A DNA stretch of 64,000 bases from assembly GCA_963709555.1 (NCBI GenBank), contig CAVPWR010000003.1, positions 310,001-374,000 on the forward strand, in the 5' to 3' direction. The DNA is from Sulfurisoma sp963709555 (lineage in GTDB: Bacteria > Pseudomonadota > Gammaproteobacteria > Burkholderiales > Rhodocyclaceae). Shown here piece after piece: positions 18,721 through 27,104 of the stretch. The translations under genes and the position numbers were made by a program. The notes under the pieces were generated by a model, which ran no database searches, had not been told where the DNA came from, and saw only the letters and a list, made by a program, of their open reading frames with translations. Position 1 is the stretch's first letter, and each line of letters opens with the position of its first letter.

Positions 18721-19434
18721 CTAGCCGCCGAGCTTGGATTCCAGATCGGCGGGGGTGGTCGAGTCTGCCTGTTGCGGCTTGAGCATGGCGTAGAGTTCGG
18801 TATGCCCGCCCTTGAGCGCGAGTTCGGCGGCGGTGAATCCGGCGGCATTGGTGAGGCTGGTGTCGGCGCCATGCCGCAGCAACAGCTCGACCATCGCCTT
18901 GTCGCCGAGCTCCGCGGCTCGCGTCAGCGGCGTGTGGCCGCTGACGTGGCGCATGTCGAAGTCTATGTTCATGGTCAGCACCTTGCCGGCATTGGCGATG
19001 TGGCCCTTTTCCACCGCGGTCATCAGCGCCTTGAGGCCCTGCGCGCTACGCGTGCGGCCGTTGCTGCCGGTTGCTTCGAGGCCCGTCGGCAGCAGTTTCA
19101 TCTTGTAGTTGAGCAGCGACATCGCCACCATCATGCTCAGGGTCGCCAGCAACACATTACGGTCGATGCCGAGCGCGCCGGCCCATTGTTCCGGAATGTT
19201 GGCGCCGAAGGCCAGCAGCGAGAACAGCAGGAAAAAGAAGAAGCGGACGTAAAGGAACAGCGCCAGCAGCACCAGCAGCCCGAGCACGGCAACCAGATAA
19301 CGCGAATCCACGCCGACGCTCTGGAGCACGGTGGAAGGAAGGTTGGCCAGAAGTGCCAGCAGGCCGACGAGGCCGATCAATATCCATTCGCGACGCTGAC
19401 GCACCGGGGCTGCGGGCTGCGGGGCTGATGCCAT
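18721..19434 (-). CDS. Membrane protein with C-terminal ankyrin repeats
   Basis: 237 residues. Two hydrophobic blocks (WILIGLVGLLALLANL; YLVAVLGLLVLLALFLYVRFFFFLLFSLLAFG) are followed by a linker and two to three ankyrin repeats at about 140-225 (GHTPLTRAAELGDKAMVELLLRHGADTSLTNAAGFTAAELAL). It is anchored in the inner membrane with repeats probably in the cytosol. The partner is unknown. AGGAG precedes ATG 19,434. It is convergent with guaA and divergent from the peroxiredoxin gene. Confidence 0.83.
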   Translation of the reverse strand: MASAPQPAAPVRQRREWILIGLVGLLALLANLPSTVLQSVGVDSRYLVAVLGLLVLLALFLYVRFFFFLLFSLLAFGANIPEQWAGALGIDRNVLLATLSMMVAMSLLNYKMKLLPTGLEATGSNGRTRSAQGLKALMTAVEKGHIANAGKVLTMNIDFDMRHVSGHTPLTRAAELGDKAMVELLLRHGADTSLTNAAGFTAAELALKGGHTELYAMLKPQQADSTTPADLESKLGG

Positions 19435-19559
19435 TCTCGCTCCTGGTGATTTAGACGGCAGTGTCGGGGAAAATCTCGCGCAAGGCAATACGGTGGCGAC
19501 GCGCTCGGTTAGAATCGGCGCGCTGCCTCAGTGGAGGACGCAGTGGAGGAAAAACGCCG

Positions 19560-20057
19560 ATGCTGAACCCAGGTCAAGCCGCTCCCGAATTTTCCCTGCC
19601 CGACGCGGACATGGAAACCTTCGACATCGCGTCGCTGCGCGGCAAGCGGCATGTCGTGCTGTTCTTCTACCCCAAGGACGGAACGCCCTACTGCACGCAG
19701 GAGGCCATCGACTTCTCCGACCACGAGGCCGACTTCGTCAAGCTGCACTGCGAGGTGATCGGCATTTCGCGCGACGACTGCATCAAGCACGCCGAGTTCC
19801 GCGACCGCCACGGCCTGTCGGTACGGCTGCTGTCCGACGAGGACGGCAAGGTCGGCCACAAGTACGGCGTCTATCACTACCGTGAGCACGCCGGTCAAAA
19901 GAAACTCACCGTGGTGCGCTCGACCTTCGTCATCGACAAGCACGGCAAGGTCCGCCATACCTTCTACGACGTCAGCCCCAAGGGCCACGCCGCGGAAATA
20001 TTTCAACTCGTCAAGGAACTCGAAAAATCATGCAAATCGGCCAAGACACCGTCGTGA
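19560..20057 (+). CDS. Peroxiredoxin of the Bcp/PrxQ type
   Basis: 165-residue thiol peroxidase reducing H2O2 and organic hydroperoxides. The peroxidatic Cys45 is in FFYPKDGTPYCTQEAIDF. The usual PGCT of Bcp is PYCT here. Other cysteines (Cys64, Cys74) could serve as resolving residues. A late Arg in VVRSTFVID is conserved in the family. Its 3' end overlaps the isomerase gene by 28 bases, so the two are cotranslated. Confidence 0.88.
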   Translation: MLNPGQAAPEFSLPDADMETFDIASLRGKRHVVLFFYPKDGTPYCTQEAIDFSDHEADFVKLHCEVIGISRDDCIKHAEFRDRHGLSVRLLSDEDGKVGHKYGVYHYREHAGQKKLTVVRSTFVIDKHGKVRHTFYDVSPKGHAAEIFQLVKELEKSCKSAKTPS

Positions 20058-20509
20058 CCATGAAGTACAGCGTGAAGGACGTCAACGGCAATGTCGTCGA
20101 TGAGGGCAACATGCCGCTTACCTATCTGCACGGGGGTTATCACGGAATATTCCTGCGCATCGAGGAGGAACTCGATGGCAAGGGTGTGGGCATCGCCATC
20201 GACGTCAAGCTGCAGCCGGAGGACGCCTTCGGCGAATACGATGCCGATCTGGTCACCGTCGAGCCCCGCGACCTGTTCCCGGAGAACATCGAGGTTGGCA
20301 TGCAATTCGAGCGTGCCACTGAAGGCGAGGCTGACGAGACGCTGTACACCATCACCGACATCGCCGGCGACAAGGTCGTGGTCGACGGCAACCATCCGCT
20401 GGCGGGGGCTGCACTGGTGTTCTCATGCACCGTCACCGAAGTGCGCGCGGCCTCGGCCGAGGAAATCGCCCATGGCCATATCCATGGGCCGGACGGGCAC
20501 CACCACTGA
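20030..20509 (+). CDS. SlyD-like FKBP peptidyl-prolyl isomerase
   Basis: 159 residues. N- and C-terminal FKBP half-domains flank an insert-in-flap chaperone domain. Landmarks are MQIGQDTVVTMKYSVKD, the central LEPEDAFGEYD-like stretch (LQPEDAFGEYDADLV) and a His-rich end (HGHIHGPDGHHH) that would bind nickel or zinc as in SlyD. It accelerates prolyl isomerisation in folding. The start lies inside the peroxiredoxin gene. Confidence 0.9.
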   Translation: MQIGQDTVVTMKYSVKDVNGNVVDEGNMPLTYLHGGYHGIFLRIEEELDGKGVGIAIDVKLQPEDAFGEYDADLVTVEPRDLFPENIEVGMQFERATEGEADETLYTITDIAGDKVVVDGNHPLAGAALVFSCTVTEVRAASAEEIAHGHIHGPDGHHH

Positions 20510-20513
20510 GGGT

Positions 20514-23080
20514 TCAGGCGTCGGCCAGACGCTTCAGTTCGTAGAGCTTTTCCAGCGCCTCGCGCGGCGTAAGGCTGTCGGGGTCGATACCCGCCAGCGC
20601 GTCGAGCGCGGGGTGGGGGTCGGGAAAGGTCGGCGCTGGCGGGACGCCGATCGGTGCGGCGAAAAGGTCGGGTTGCGGTCCCTGTGCATCCTTCGCCGCC
20701 TCGCCGTTCTCAAGTTGCACCAGCCGGCGCCTGGCGTCGCGGATCACGGCGGCGGGCACGCCCGCCAGCGCCGCCACCTGGATGCCGTAGCTCTGCGAGG
20801 CGGGCCCTTCCTCGACGGCATGCATGAAAACGATGGTGTGGGCGTGCTCGACGGCATCGAGATGCACGTTGGCGCATTCCGGGTAGTCGTGGGCCAAGCG
20901 CGTCAGCTCGAAGTAATGGGTGGCGAACAGGGTGTAGGCGCGGTTTTTCTCGATCAGGTGGCGGGCGATGGCGAAGGCCAGCGCGAGGCCGTCGAAGGTC
21001 GAGGTGCCGCGGCCGATCTCGTCCATCAGCACCAGCGATTTTTCCGAGGCGCCGTGCAGGATCGCCGCCGCCTCGGTCATCTCGACCATGAAGGTCGAAC
21101 GCCCGGAGGCGAGGTCGTCGGCGGCGCCGATGCGGGTGTAGATGGCGTCGAGCGGTCCCAGCCGGCACCCGGTCGCCGGCACGAAGCTGCCGCAATGGGC
21201 GAGCAGCACGATCAGCGCCGTCTGCCGCATGTAGGTCGACTTGCCGCCCATGTTGGGACCGGTGATGAGCAGCAGTTTTCGGGTCGTGGCCAGCCGCGCG
21301 TCGTTGGCGATGAAGCTGTCGACCTGCCGTTCGACTACCGGGTGGCGGCCGTCGCGGATGTCGATCGTCGCCTCATTGACGAAAGCCGGCGCGCGATAGT
21401 CGAAGCGCAGCGCCGACTCGGCGAAGGCGGCCAGGCCGTCGAGCTGCGCCAGTGCGCGGGCAATCGCCTGCAGTTCGGCGATCCATTGGCCGAGTCTCGC
21501 GAGCAGCTCGTCGAAGAGCTGCTTCTCCAGCGCCAGCGCGCGTTCGTTGGCCGATAACGCCTTGTCCTCGAAGGTTTTCAGTTCCGGCGTGATGTAGCGT
21601 TCGGCGTTCTTCAGCGTCTGGCGCCGGCGGTAGTCGTCGGGCACCTTGGCGGTATTGGCGTGGCTGACCTCGATGTAGAAGCCATGCACCTTGTTGAATT
21701 CGACTTTCAGGCTGGCGATGCCGCTGCGCTCGCGTTCGCGCGCCTCGAGCGCGACGAGAAACTCGCCGCAGTTGGACTGGATGCCGCGCAGCTCGTCGAG
21801 TTCGGCCGAGTAACCCGGCGCGATGACGCCGCCGTCGCGCAATAGCGCGCCCGGCTCGGCGGCGACGGCGCGGCTGAGCAGCGCAATGCAGTCTTGCGGC
21901 GGCATGAGGTCGGCGGCGATGCCGCGCAACAAGGCGGATTCGGCACCGCCGATGACGGCGGCAAGCTCGGGCAGCCGGGCGAGGCTGTCGCGCAGGCTGG
22001 AAAGATCGCGGGGACGTGCGTTCTTCAGCGCCACGCGGGCGGTGATGCGCTCGACGTCGGCGATGCCCCGCAGTTGTGTCCGCAACGTTGCGGCGGGACC
22101 ATTGCCCGCATCGCCCAGCAGTTCGGCCACCACGGCGTGGCGTGCTGCGGCCGCGCTGCGGTCGGCCAGCGGATGGTGCAGGCAGTGGCGCAGCCAGCGC
22201 GAACCCATGGCGGTGACGCAGACGTCGAGTTGCGACAGCAGGGTCGGCGCGGGCTGGCCGCGCAGGGTTTCCGATATCTCGAGGTTGCGCCGCGTCGCGG
22301 CATCGAGGCGCAGGTAGCTGCCCTCGTGCTCGACGGCTCAGCGCGGTGACATGGCCGAGCGCCTGCATCTGGGTGGTGCGGGCGTACTGGAACAGGGCGC
22401 CGGCGGCGGCGATGGCCAGTGGCAGATCTTCGGCAGCGAAGCCGGAGAGGTCGCGCGTGCCGAAGTGTGCCGCCAGGTCGCGTTGTGCCGCTGCGTGGTC
22501 GAAGTGCCAGTCGGGCAGGCGCTTGACGCAGGCGTCGCTGCCGGGCAGGGCGTCGCGCGTGCTGTCCGCCACCAGCAGCTCGGCCGGCCGCAGGCGCTCG
22601 AACTGGTGGGGCAGGGCGGCGGCAGTGGTTTCGAGCAGGCGGAAGTCGCCGCTGGCCAGATTGAGCCAGGCCAGGCCCACTTTGTTGCCGGGGCCGCGCT
22701 CGATGGCGACGGCCAGCAGCAGGCTGTCGCTCTTTTCGTCGAGCAGCGCCGAATCGGTCAGCGTGCCCGGCGTGACGATGCGCGCGACGGCGCGCTCGAC
22801 CGGTCCCTTGCTCGTGGCCGGGTCGCCGATCTGCTCGCAGATCGCCACCGACTCGCCGAGCTTGACCAGGCGCGCCAGGTACTGCTCGATCGCGTGGTGC
22901 GGCACGCCGGCCATCGGAATCGGTCGCGCCGGCCGACTGGCCGCGCGCGGTGAGCGTGATGTCGAGCAGGCGCGCGGCCTTCTCGGCATCGTCGTAGAAC
23001 AGTTCGTAGAAATCCCCCATGCGATAGAGCAGCAGCATGTCCGCGTGCTGCGCCTTGAGGCGCAGGTACTGCTGCATCAT
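20514..23080 (-). CDS. mutS: DNA mismatch repair protein MutS, two frameshifts in this sequence
   Basis: Recognises mismatches and recruits MutL. About 854 codons if repaired. Mismatch-binding GDFYELF near the N-terminus, Walker A in ITGPNMGGKSTYMRQ, Walker B LVLMDEIGRGTSTFDG. Two apparent one-base insertions interrupt it: near 22,924 (between RGQSAG and PIPMAGVPHH) and near 22,335 (after GHVTALS). Start: ATG 23,080 or 23,077 in MMQQYLRL. An in-frame extension up to ATG 23,128 (MLDKLASQNRELAHTP) is supplied by the neighbouring island, so expression signals of mutS are now island-derived. A copy of the dispersed repeat lies in the last 45 codons. Confidence 0.9.
20621..20647 (+). repeat. Dispersed 26-bp repeat, copy 2
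   Basis: AAAGGTCGGCGCTGGCG followed by GGACGCCGA, antisense within the mutS 3' part. Confidence 0.55.
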
Positions 23081-23089
23081 CGGAGTATG
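23070..23089 (-). repeat. Island end, att-like direct repeat (mutS side)
   Basis: Minus strand CATACTCCGATGATGCAGCA. Compared with the other end it differs at three positions, all third codon positions of His-Thr-Pro. That means the island carries its own synonymous version of the mutS start. Confidence 0.7.
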
Positions 23090-23135
23090 AGCTAACTCCC
23101 TGTTCTGGCTAGCTAATTTGTCTAACATCCAAAAT

Positions 23136-23417
23136 CTATCTAAAAGTGGGGCCATCCACGACGGGAACTTCCTTGTCCCGCAAGTATCGGGCGGTCATTG
23201 CTGGCGACGTGTGCCCGAGCAGCGCCGAAAGGTTCTTTCCTTGTGCCTTCGCGGCGGGAACCGCCATGGCCCGAAGGTCGCGCAGATCGGCATCTGCGAC
23301 GCCAGCCGCGGCGCATGCCTTGTCCCATTGATCGCGGACGGTAAGGTAGTCCGGAGCCTTGCCACGCCGGTACGCGCAAGGCGGCATGTGGCGATCCTTT
23401 TTTCGTGGGCGCGTCAT
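23136..23417 (-). pseudogene. Tyrosine recombinase (phage-type integrase), C-terminal remnant
   Basis: Only about 93 codons remain, against 330-400 in complete integrases. The catalytic C-terminus is recognisable: Arg in DLRDLRAMA, His in LLGHTSPAMTARY, and the nucleophilic Tyr in TARYLRDKEVPVVDGPTFR. The N-terminal core-binding part and the first catalytic Arg are missing. It ends 56 bases before the mutS ATG, the classic position of an integrase beside its attachment site. It probably no longer works. Confidence 0.78.
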
Positions 23418-23562
23418 ATCAGCCTCGATTGGGGCTCGCGGACGGGAAATGCGCTAGTCTGCCTTGTGACCACGGTCTCACGCAACACTTTCGGCAGCCC
23501 TTTGTACTACGTTCGTATCGATAGCCATGCTGATCAAGCCGTCGACAGATCGGGAAGGGGGC

Positions 23563-23735
23563 GCCAGACCGGTCAATTGGCGCAGTTCGTCGTTGTGTCG
23601 GCGCGCGCGTGCGCTGATGCCTGATTCTATCTCGGGTTGAGCCGCGCAGCCGCCGTCTGCACGACACTCGAGGCGTGCCTTGCCGATGCCGGTGTGCGTG
23701 AGATCGCCGCCGATGCGCTGGCGGAGTTGGGCTGA
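23563..23735 (+). pseudogene. Decayed copy of the 3' end of the thioredoxin-HEAT gene
   Basis: Reads QLAQ..ADA-stop-FYLGLSRAAAVCTTLEACLADAGVREIAADALAELG, against QLAE..ADACFYLGLSRAAAARPALEARLADAAAEVREIAAEALAELE in the intact gene ending at 7,070. A TGC codon has become TGA and some codons are lost. Confidence 0.72.
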
Positions 23736-23774
23736 GGCGAAACCCGGCCTGCGGCAAGGCGGGCTGGGGCCGGT

Positions 23775-23825
23775 TCGCCGTGTCGCCAGCGCCGACTTTT
23801 CGTGGACGCGCATGCCATCGCTTCG
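23775..23825 (-). pseudogene. Decayed copy of the 3' end of the TPR-like gene
   Basis: On minus, GCATGCGCGTCC..GAAAAGTCGGCGCTGGCG parallels the last 14 codons of the gene ending at 7,108. It has the same order, orientation and about the same spacing to the HEAT fragment as the intact pair. It contains dispersed repeat copy 3 (23,774-23,801). Confidence 0.55.
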
Positions 23826-23883
23826 TGGCGGCATGGCGGTGCTGGTCGCGCCAGCCGACGCGGCATAGTTCAGGCCGGGATGG

Positions 23884-25215
23884 TCATGGTTCGCGGAAGG
23901 AACGCTGAACGAAGCCCGAGAGGGGATCGAGCAGGTATTCCAGTGGGGTCCGTTCCTGGGTGCGGACGAACACTTCGGCAGGCATGCCGGCCTGGAGCTG
24001 CAGGTTTCCGGCATCTTTCAGTGCCTGGTGCGGGATCTTCACGTGCGCCAGGTAATAGGCGGCTCGGGTCGTCGGGTCGTTCAGGCGGTCGGCCGAGACG
24101 TAGATCACTTGCCCCGGGACCACCGGTGTGGTGCGTGCCTTGAAGGCCGTGAGCCTGACGTCGGCCGGTCCGCCTGCCTTGACGTAGAGGATGTCTTCCG
24201 GGCGGATGCGGGCTTCCACGATCAGTTCGGGGTTCTCGGGAAGGATGTCGAGCAGGGGTTCACGGGGGCCGACTACCGTCCCAACGCTGGTGACGCGCAG
24301 GTCGACTACTTCGCCTGATACCGGTGCCAGCACGCGCTGCCGCTGCGCCGCGTCGAGGCTGGGGCGCAGGCGCTCGCGCAGATCGTAGATGCGCGCCGTG
24401 GTGTCCTTGAGTTCGTCGGTGGCCTGCTGCATGTACTGGTTCTGCAGCGAGGCGATGCGCAACTCGAAATCTCCCGCGCGCTGGCGAGCCTGGGCCACGC
24501 CCGCCTGGCGGTCGCTGCGCCGCGATTCGTATTCGGCGACGCCACGTTCGAGCGCGAGCAGTCGCGTCTTGTTGATGAAGCCCTTCTCGGCGAGCGACTG
24601 GTTGACAGCCAGTTCGTCGTTCTGGAGCTTCAGGGCGCGCTCTTCCGTGCTGAACTGATCGGACACCGCCGCCGCCTCGCGGCGCGCTTCCGCCACCTGC
24701 TTGCCGAGCATGCTGACCTGGGTGTCGAGTATTCGGCGCCGGGTCGAGAACACGGCGTTCTCGCGCCGCATCAGCTCGGCGACGCGGGTCTCCTCGGCGC
24801 GGGCGTTGAGCTCGGGCGGGTAGCGCACCGCCGAGTCGAGGCTGCGCTCGGCGTCGAGGCGGGCAGCCTTGGCCAGTTCGACATCGAGCTGCGTCTTCAG
24901 CAGTTCGCTGGTGGCATCGACGCGCACGTCGTCCAAAACCAGCAGCACGTCGCCGGCCTTGACCCGGGCACCGTCGCGGACGTGGATCTCCTTGACCAGG
25001 CCGCCCTCCTGATGCTGCAGGGTCTTGCGGTTCATGTTGACCTTGACGTGCGCCATGGCGATGACGGCGCCGGAGAGCGGCGCGAAAGCGAGCCACAGGC
25101 CGGCTCCGAAGACGAGGACGAGGAGCGTCGCGAGGCCGAGGCGCGCCACCTGCCGCGCCTCGGCCGCGAATGCCGCGGATCGCGCGTCGGTCACCATGCC
25201 TGCCAGGTTCATCAT
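23884..25215 (-). CDS. Type I secretion periplasmic adaptor, HlyD/PrtE family
   Basis: 443 residues. One N-terminal transmembrane helix at about 25-45 (LGLATLLVLVFGAGLWLAF) leads into the lipoyl half-motif (VNMNRKTLQHQEGGLVKEIHVRDGARVKAGDVLLVLDD). A long alpha-hairpin coiled coil (about 110-280) is followed by the second lipoyl half and the beta-barrel (VLAPVSGEVVDLRVTSVGTVVGP). It links the ABC exporter to an outer-membrane TolC-like channel, which is not encoded here. ATG 25,215 follows the ABC gene's TGA by one base, so the two are coupled. Confidence 0.93.
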   Translation of the reverse strand: MMNLAGMVTDARSAAFAAEARQVARLGLATLLVLVFGAGLWLAFAPLSGAVIAMAHVKVNMNRKTLQHQEGGLVKEIHVRDGARVKAGDVLLVLDDVRVDATSELLKTQLDVELAKAARLDAERSLDSAVRYPPELNARAEETRVAELMRRENAVFSTRRRILDTQVSMLGKQVAEARREAAAVSDQFSTEERALKLQNDELAVNQSLAEKGFINKTRLLALERGVAEYESRRSDRQAGVAQARQRAGDFELRIASLQNQYMQQATDELKDTTARIYDLRERLRPSLDAAQRQRVLAPVSGEVVDLRVTSVGTVVGPREPLLDILPENPELIVEARIRPEDILYVKAGGPADVRLTAFKARTTPVVPGQVIYVSADRLNDPTTRAAYYLAHVKIPHQALKDAGNLQLQAGMPAEVFVRTQERTPLEYLLDPLSGFVQRSFREP

Positions 25216-25216
25216 G

Positions 25217-26929
25217 TCAGTGCTCCATCGCTCGCGCCGGCGGGTCCGGGAACGGGGCCACCGTCGCCGGCATGCGCCGGGTGATGCGGCCGACGATGTC
25301 GGCGAAGGGTCCGAGCAGCTCGACCGCGCCATCCCGGAGCACCAGCAGCTTGCCGACGTTGCAGCTGGCCAGCAGGGCGGGGCGGTGGGTGATCACGATC
25401 GTCGTGACGCCGTCGGCGATCAGTTCGCGCAGGGCCGCGGCCAGGAGTTCGTCACCTTCGTTGTCGAGGTTGGCGCTCGGTTCGTCGAGCATGACGAGTT
25501 TCGGATCGCCGTATAGCGCCCTTGCCAGCGCGATGAACTGGCGCTGTCCGCCCGAGAGCTCCGCGCCACCGTCACCGATCGGCGTGTCGTAACCCTGCGG
25601 CATGCGCAGGATCGCCTCGTGCGCATGGGCGCGCCGGGCCGCCCGCATGACCGCCTCGGAATCGACTTCGCCCATGCGGGCGATGTTCTCGGCGACCGTC
25701 CCGCCGAACAGTTCCACATCCTGCGGCAGGTAGCCGATATGCGGGCCGATGCGCTGGCGCGGCCAGGTGGCGAGGTCGGCGCCGTCGATGCGGACGGTGC
25801 CGGCCTGCGGCTTCCAGGCACCGACGATCACGCGGGCAAGGGTGGACTTGCCGGAGGCGTTGGGCCCGACGATGCCGAGGGACTCGCCGGCGGCGAGGTC
25901 GAATGATATGCCCTTGAGCAGCGGCTTGTCGCGGCCGCGGAAGCCGAGGAAGACGCGGTCGAGGGCCAGATGTCCTTCCGGTACCGGGAGTTCTGTCGCC
26001 GCCGGCGTCGCCTCGCGGGCAACCAGCATGGCGTCGAGGCGCTGCAGCGCCGCCCGCGCATCGACGAGGCTCTTCCAACCGCCGATGAGAAGCTCCACCG
26101 GCGCAAGGGCGCGGCCGAGCAGGATGGTCGCGGCGACCATTACGCCGCTGCTCAGGTGCTGGTCGATGACGAGGTACGCACCGGCGCCGAGCATCGCGGC
26201 CTGCAGCAGCTGGCGCAGGAACTTGGAGAGCGGATTCATGGTGGAACCGCTGCGGCTGGCTTCGCGCTGCAACTCGAGGACCTGATCGTTCCTGTCCTGC
26301 CAGCGCTTGCCGAGGGCATCGCCCATACCGAGGGCCGCCACCACTTCGGCGTTGCGCAGGGCGAGGTCGACGAAGCGGCCCGATTCCCGCGCCTTCTGCA
26401 TCAGGTTCTCCAGCGGCTTGCGCGTGAGGCGTTCGTTGAGCACGGTCACCGCGAGCAGCGCGATGGCGCCCGCGCCGGCGATGAAGCCGAGCAGCGGATG
26501 GAACGCGAAGATCACGGCGACGAACACCAGCATCCAGGGTGCGTCGAACAGGGCGAGGATGCCGGGCCCGGTCAGGAAGCCGCGCAGGATCTCGACATCG
26601 CGCAGGCCGTGGGGGGTCGCCGGCGCCAAGGGGTTGCTGGCGTTCGCGAACAGATGCTGCAGCACCGTCGGGCCGAGCCACTTGTCCAGCAGCAGGCTGC
26701 CGACCGCCAACAGGCGTGTGCGAAGCATGTCGAGGAACATCATCACCGCCAGGGCCGCCGCGGTTCCGAGGGTCAGCAGGAGCAGCGTTTCGTTACTGCG
26801 GCTAGTCAGCACGCGGTCGAAGACCTGCAGCATGTAGAGCGCCGGCACCAGCAGCAGGATGTTGGTGAACAGGCTGAACAGCGCCGCGTAGGCGAGGAAG
26901 GGGCGGAAACGGAGCAGGAACGGCTTCAT
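25217..26929 (-). CDS. Type I secretion ABC exporter, PrtD family
   Basis: 570 residues: six-helix exporter domain (1-310), then the ATPase with Walker A (GPNASGKSTLARVIVG), signature LSGGQRQFIALARALY, Walker B LVMLDEPSANLD and the switch His in ITHRPA. The absence of a C39 peptidase or C39-like domain at the N-terminus places it with PrtD/LapB-lacking types that export RTX proteases and S-layer proteins. Likely substrate is the 1,818-residue protein encoded upstream in the same cluster (inference from position). Confidence 0.94.
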   Translation of the reverse strand: MKPFLLRFRPFLAYAALFSLFTNILLLVPALYMLQVFDRVLTSRSNETLLLLTLGTAAALAVMMFLDMLRTRLLAVGSLLLDKWLGPTVLQHLFANASNPLAPATPHGLRDVEILRGFLTGPGILALFDAPWMLVFVAVIFAFHPLLGFIAGAGAIALLAVTVLNERLTRKPLENLMQKARESGRFVDLALRNAEVVAALGMGDALGKRWQDRNDQVLELQREASRSGSTMNPLSKFLRQLLQAAMLGAGAYLVIDQHLSSGVMVAATILLGRALAPVELLIGGWKSLVDARAALQRLDAMLVAREATPAATELPVPEGHLALDRVFLGFRGRDKPLLKGISFDLAAGESLGIVGPNASGKSTLARVIVGAWKPQAGTVRIDGADLATWPRQRIGPHIGYLPQDVELFGGTVAENIARMGEVDSEAVMRAARRAHAHEAILRMPQGYDTPIGDGGAELSGGQRQFIALARALYGDPKLVMLDEPSANLDNEGDELLAAALRELIADGVTTIVITHRPALLASCNVGKLLVLRDGAVELLGPFADIVGRITRRMPATVAPFPDPPARAMEH

Positions 26930-27104
26930 GGCGTGCCGCTCCGTCCCTCGGCACTCGGCGGAATGGTCAATGCATCAGTGGCGAGCGGCAAACACGTTTC
27001 CTTCTTATTTTCGACTGACTCGGGGGGCGGCTGCCGTGGGGGCAGCGGCCTGCGTGCGGCCTTCGACATTGTCCGCATCTGCCGGCGCCTTGGCAATGCC
27101 GGGC
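26930..27104 (-). other. Intergenic stretch with a GC-rich hairpin
   Basis: 175 bases between the methyltransferase and exporter genes. It contains GCCGCTGCC / GGCAGCCGC inverted arms but no T-run. No gene or promoter is recognised. Confidence 0.4.

Larger units (their letters stand above)
23418..23883. other. Decayed region without an intact gene
   Basis: No intact gene. It holds a 16-codon minus-strand fragment MAIDTNVVQRAAESVA, like the start of a PIN-domain toxin. It also holds a decayed copy of the thioredoxin-HEAT / TPR gene junction that is intact at about 6,900-7,150. Stop codons and indels are frequent. Confidence 0.6.

Noticed and set aside
23418..23883. tRNA gene as the island attachment site
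   Set aside because: No cloverleaf or T-loop sequence found; the repeat evidence points to the mutS start instead.
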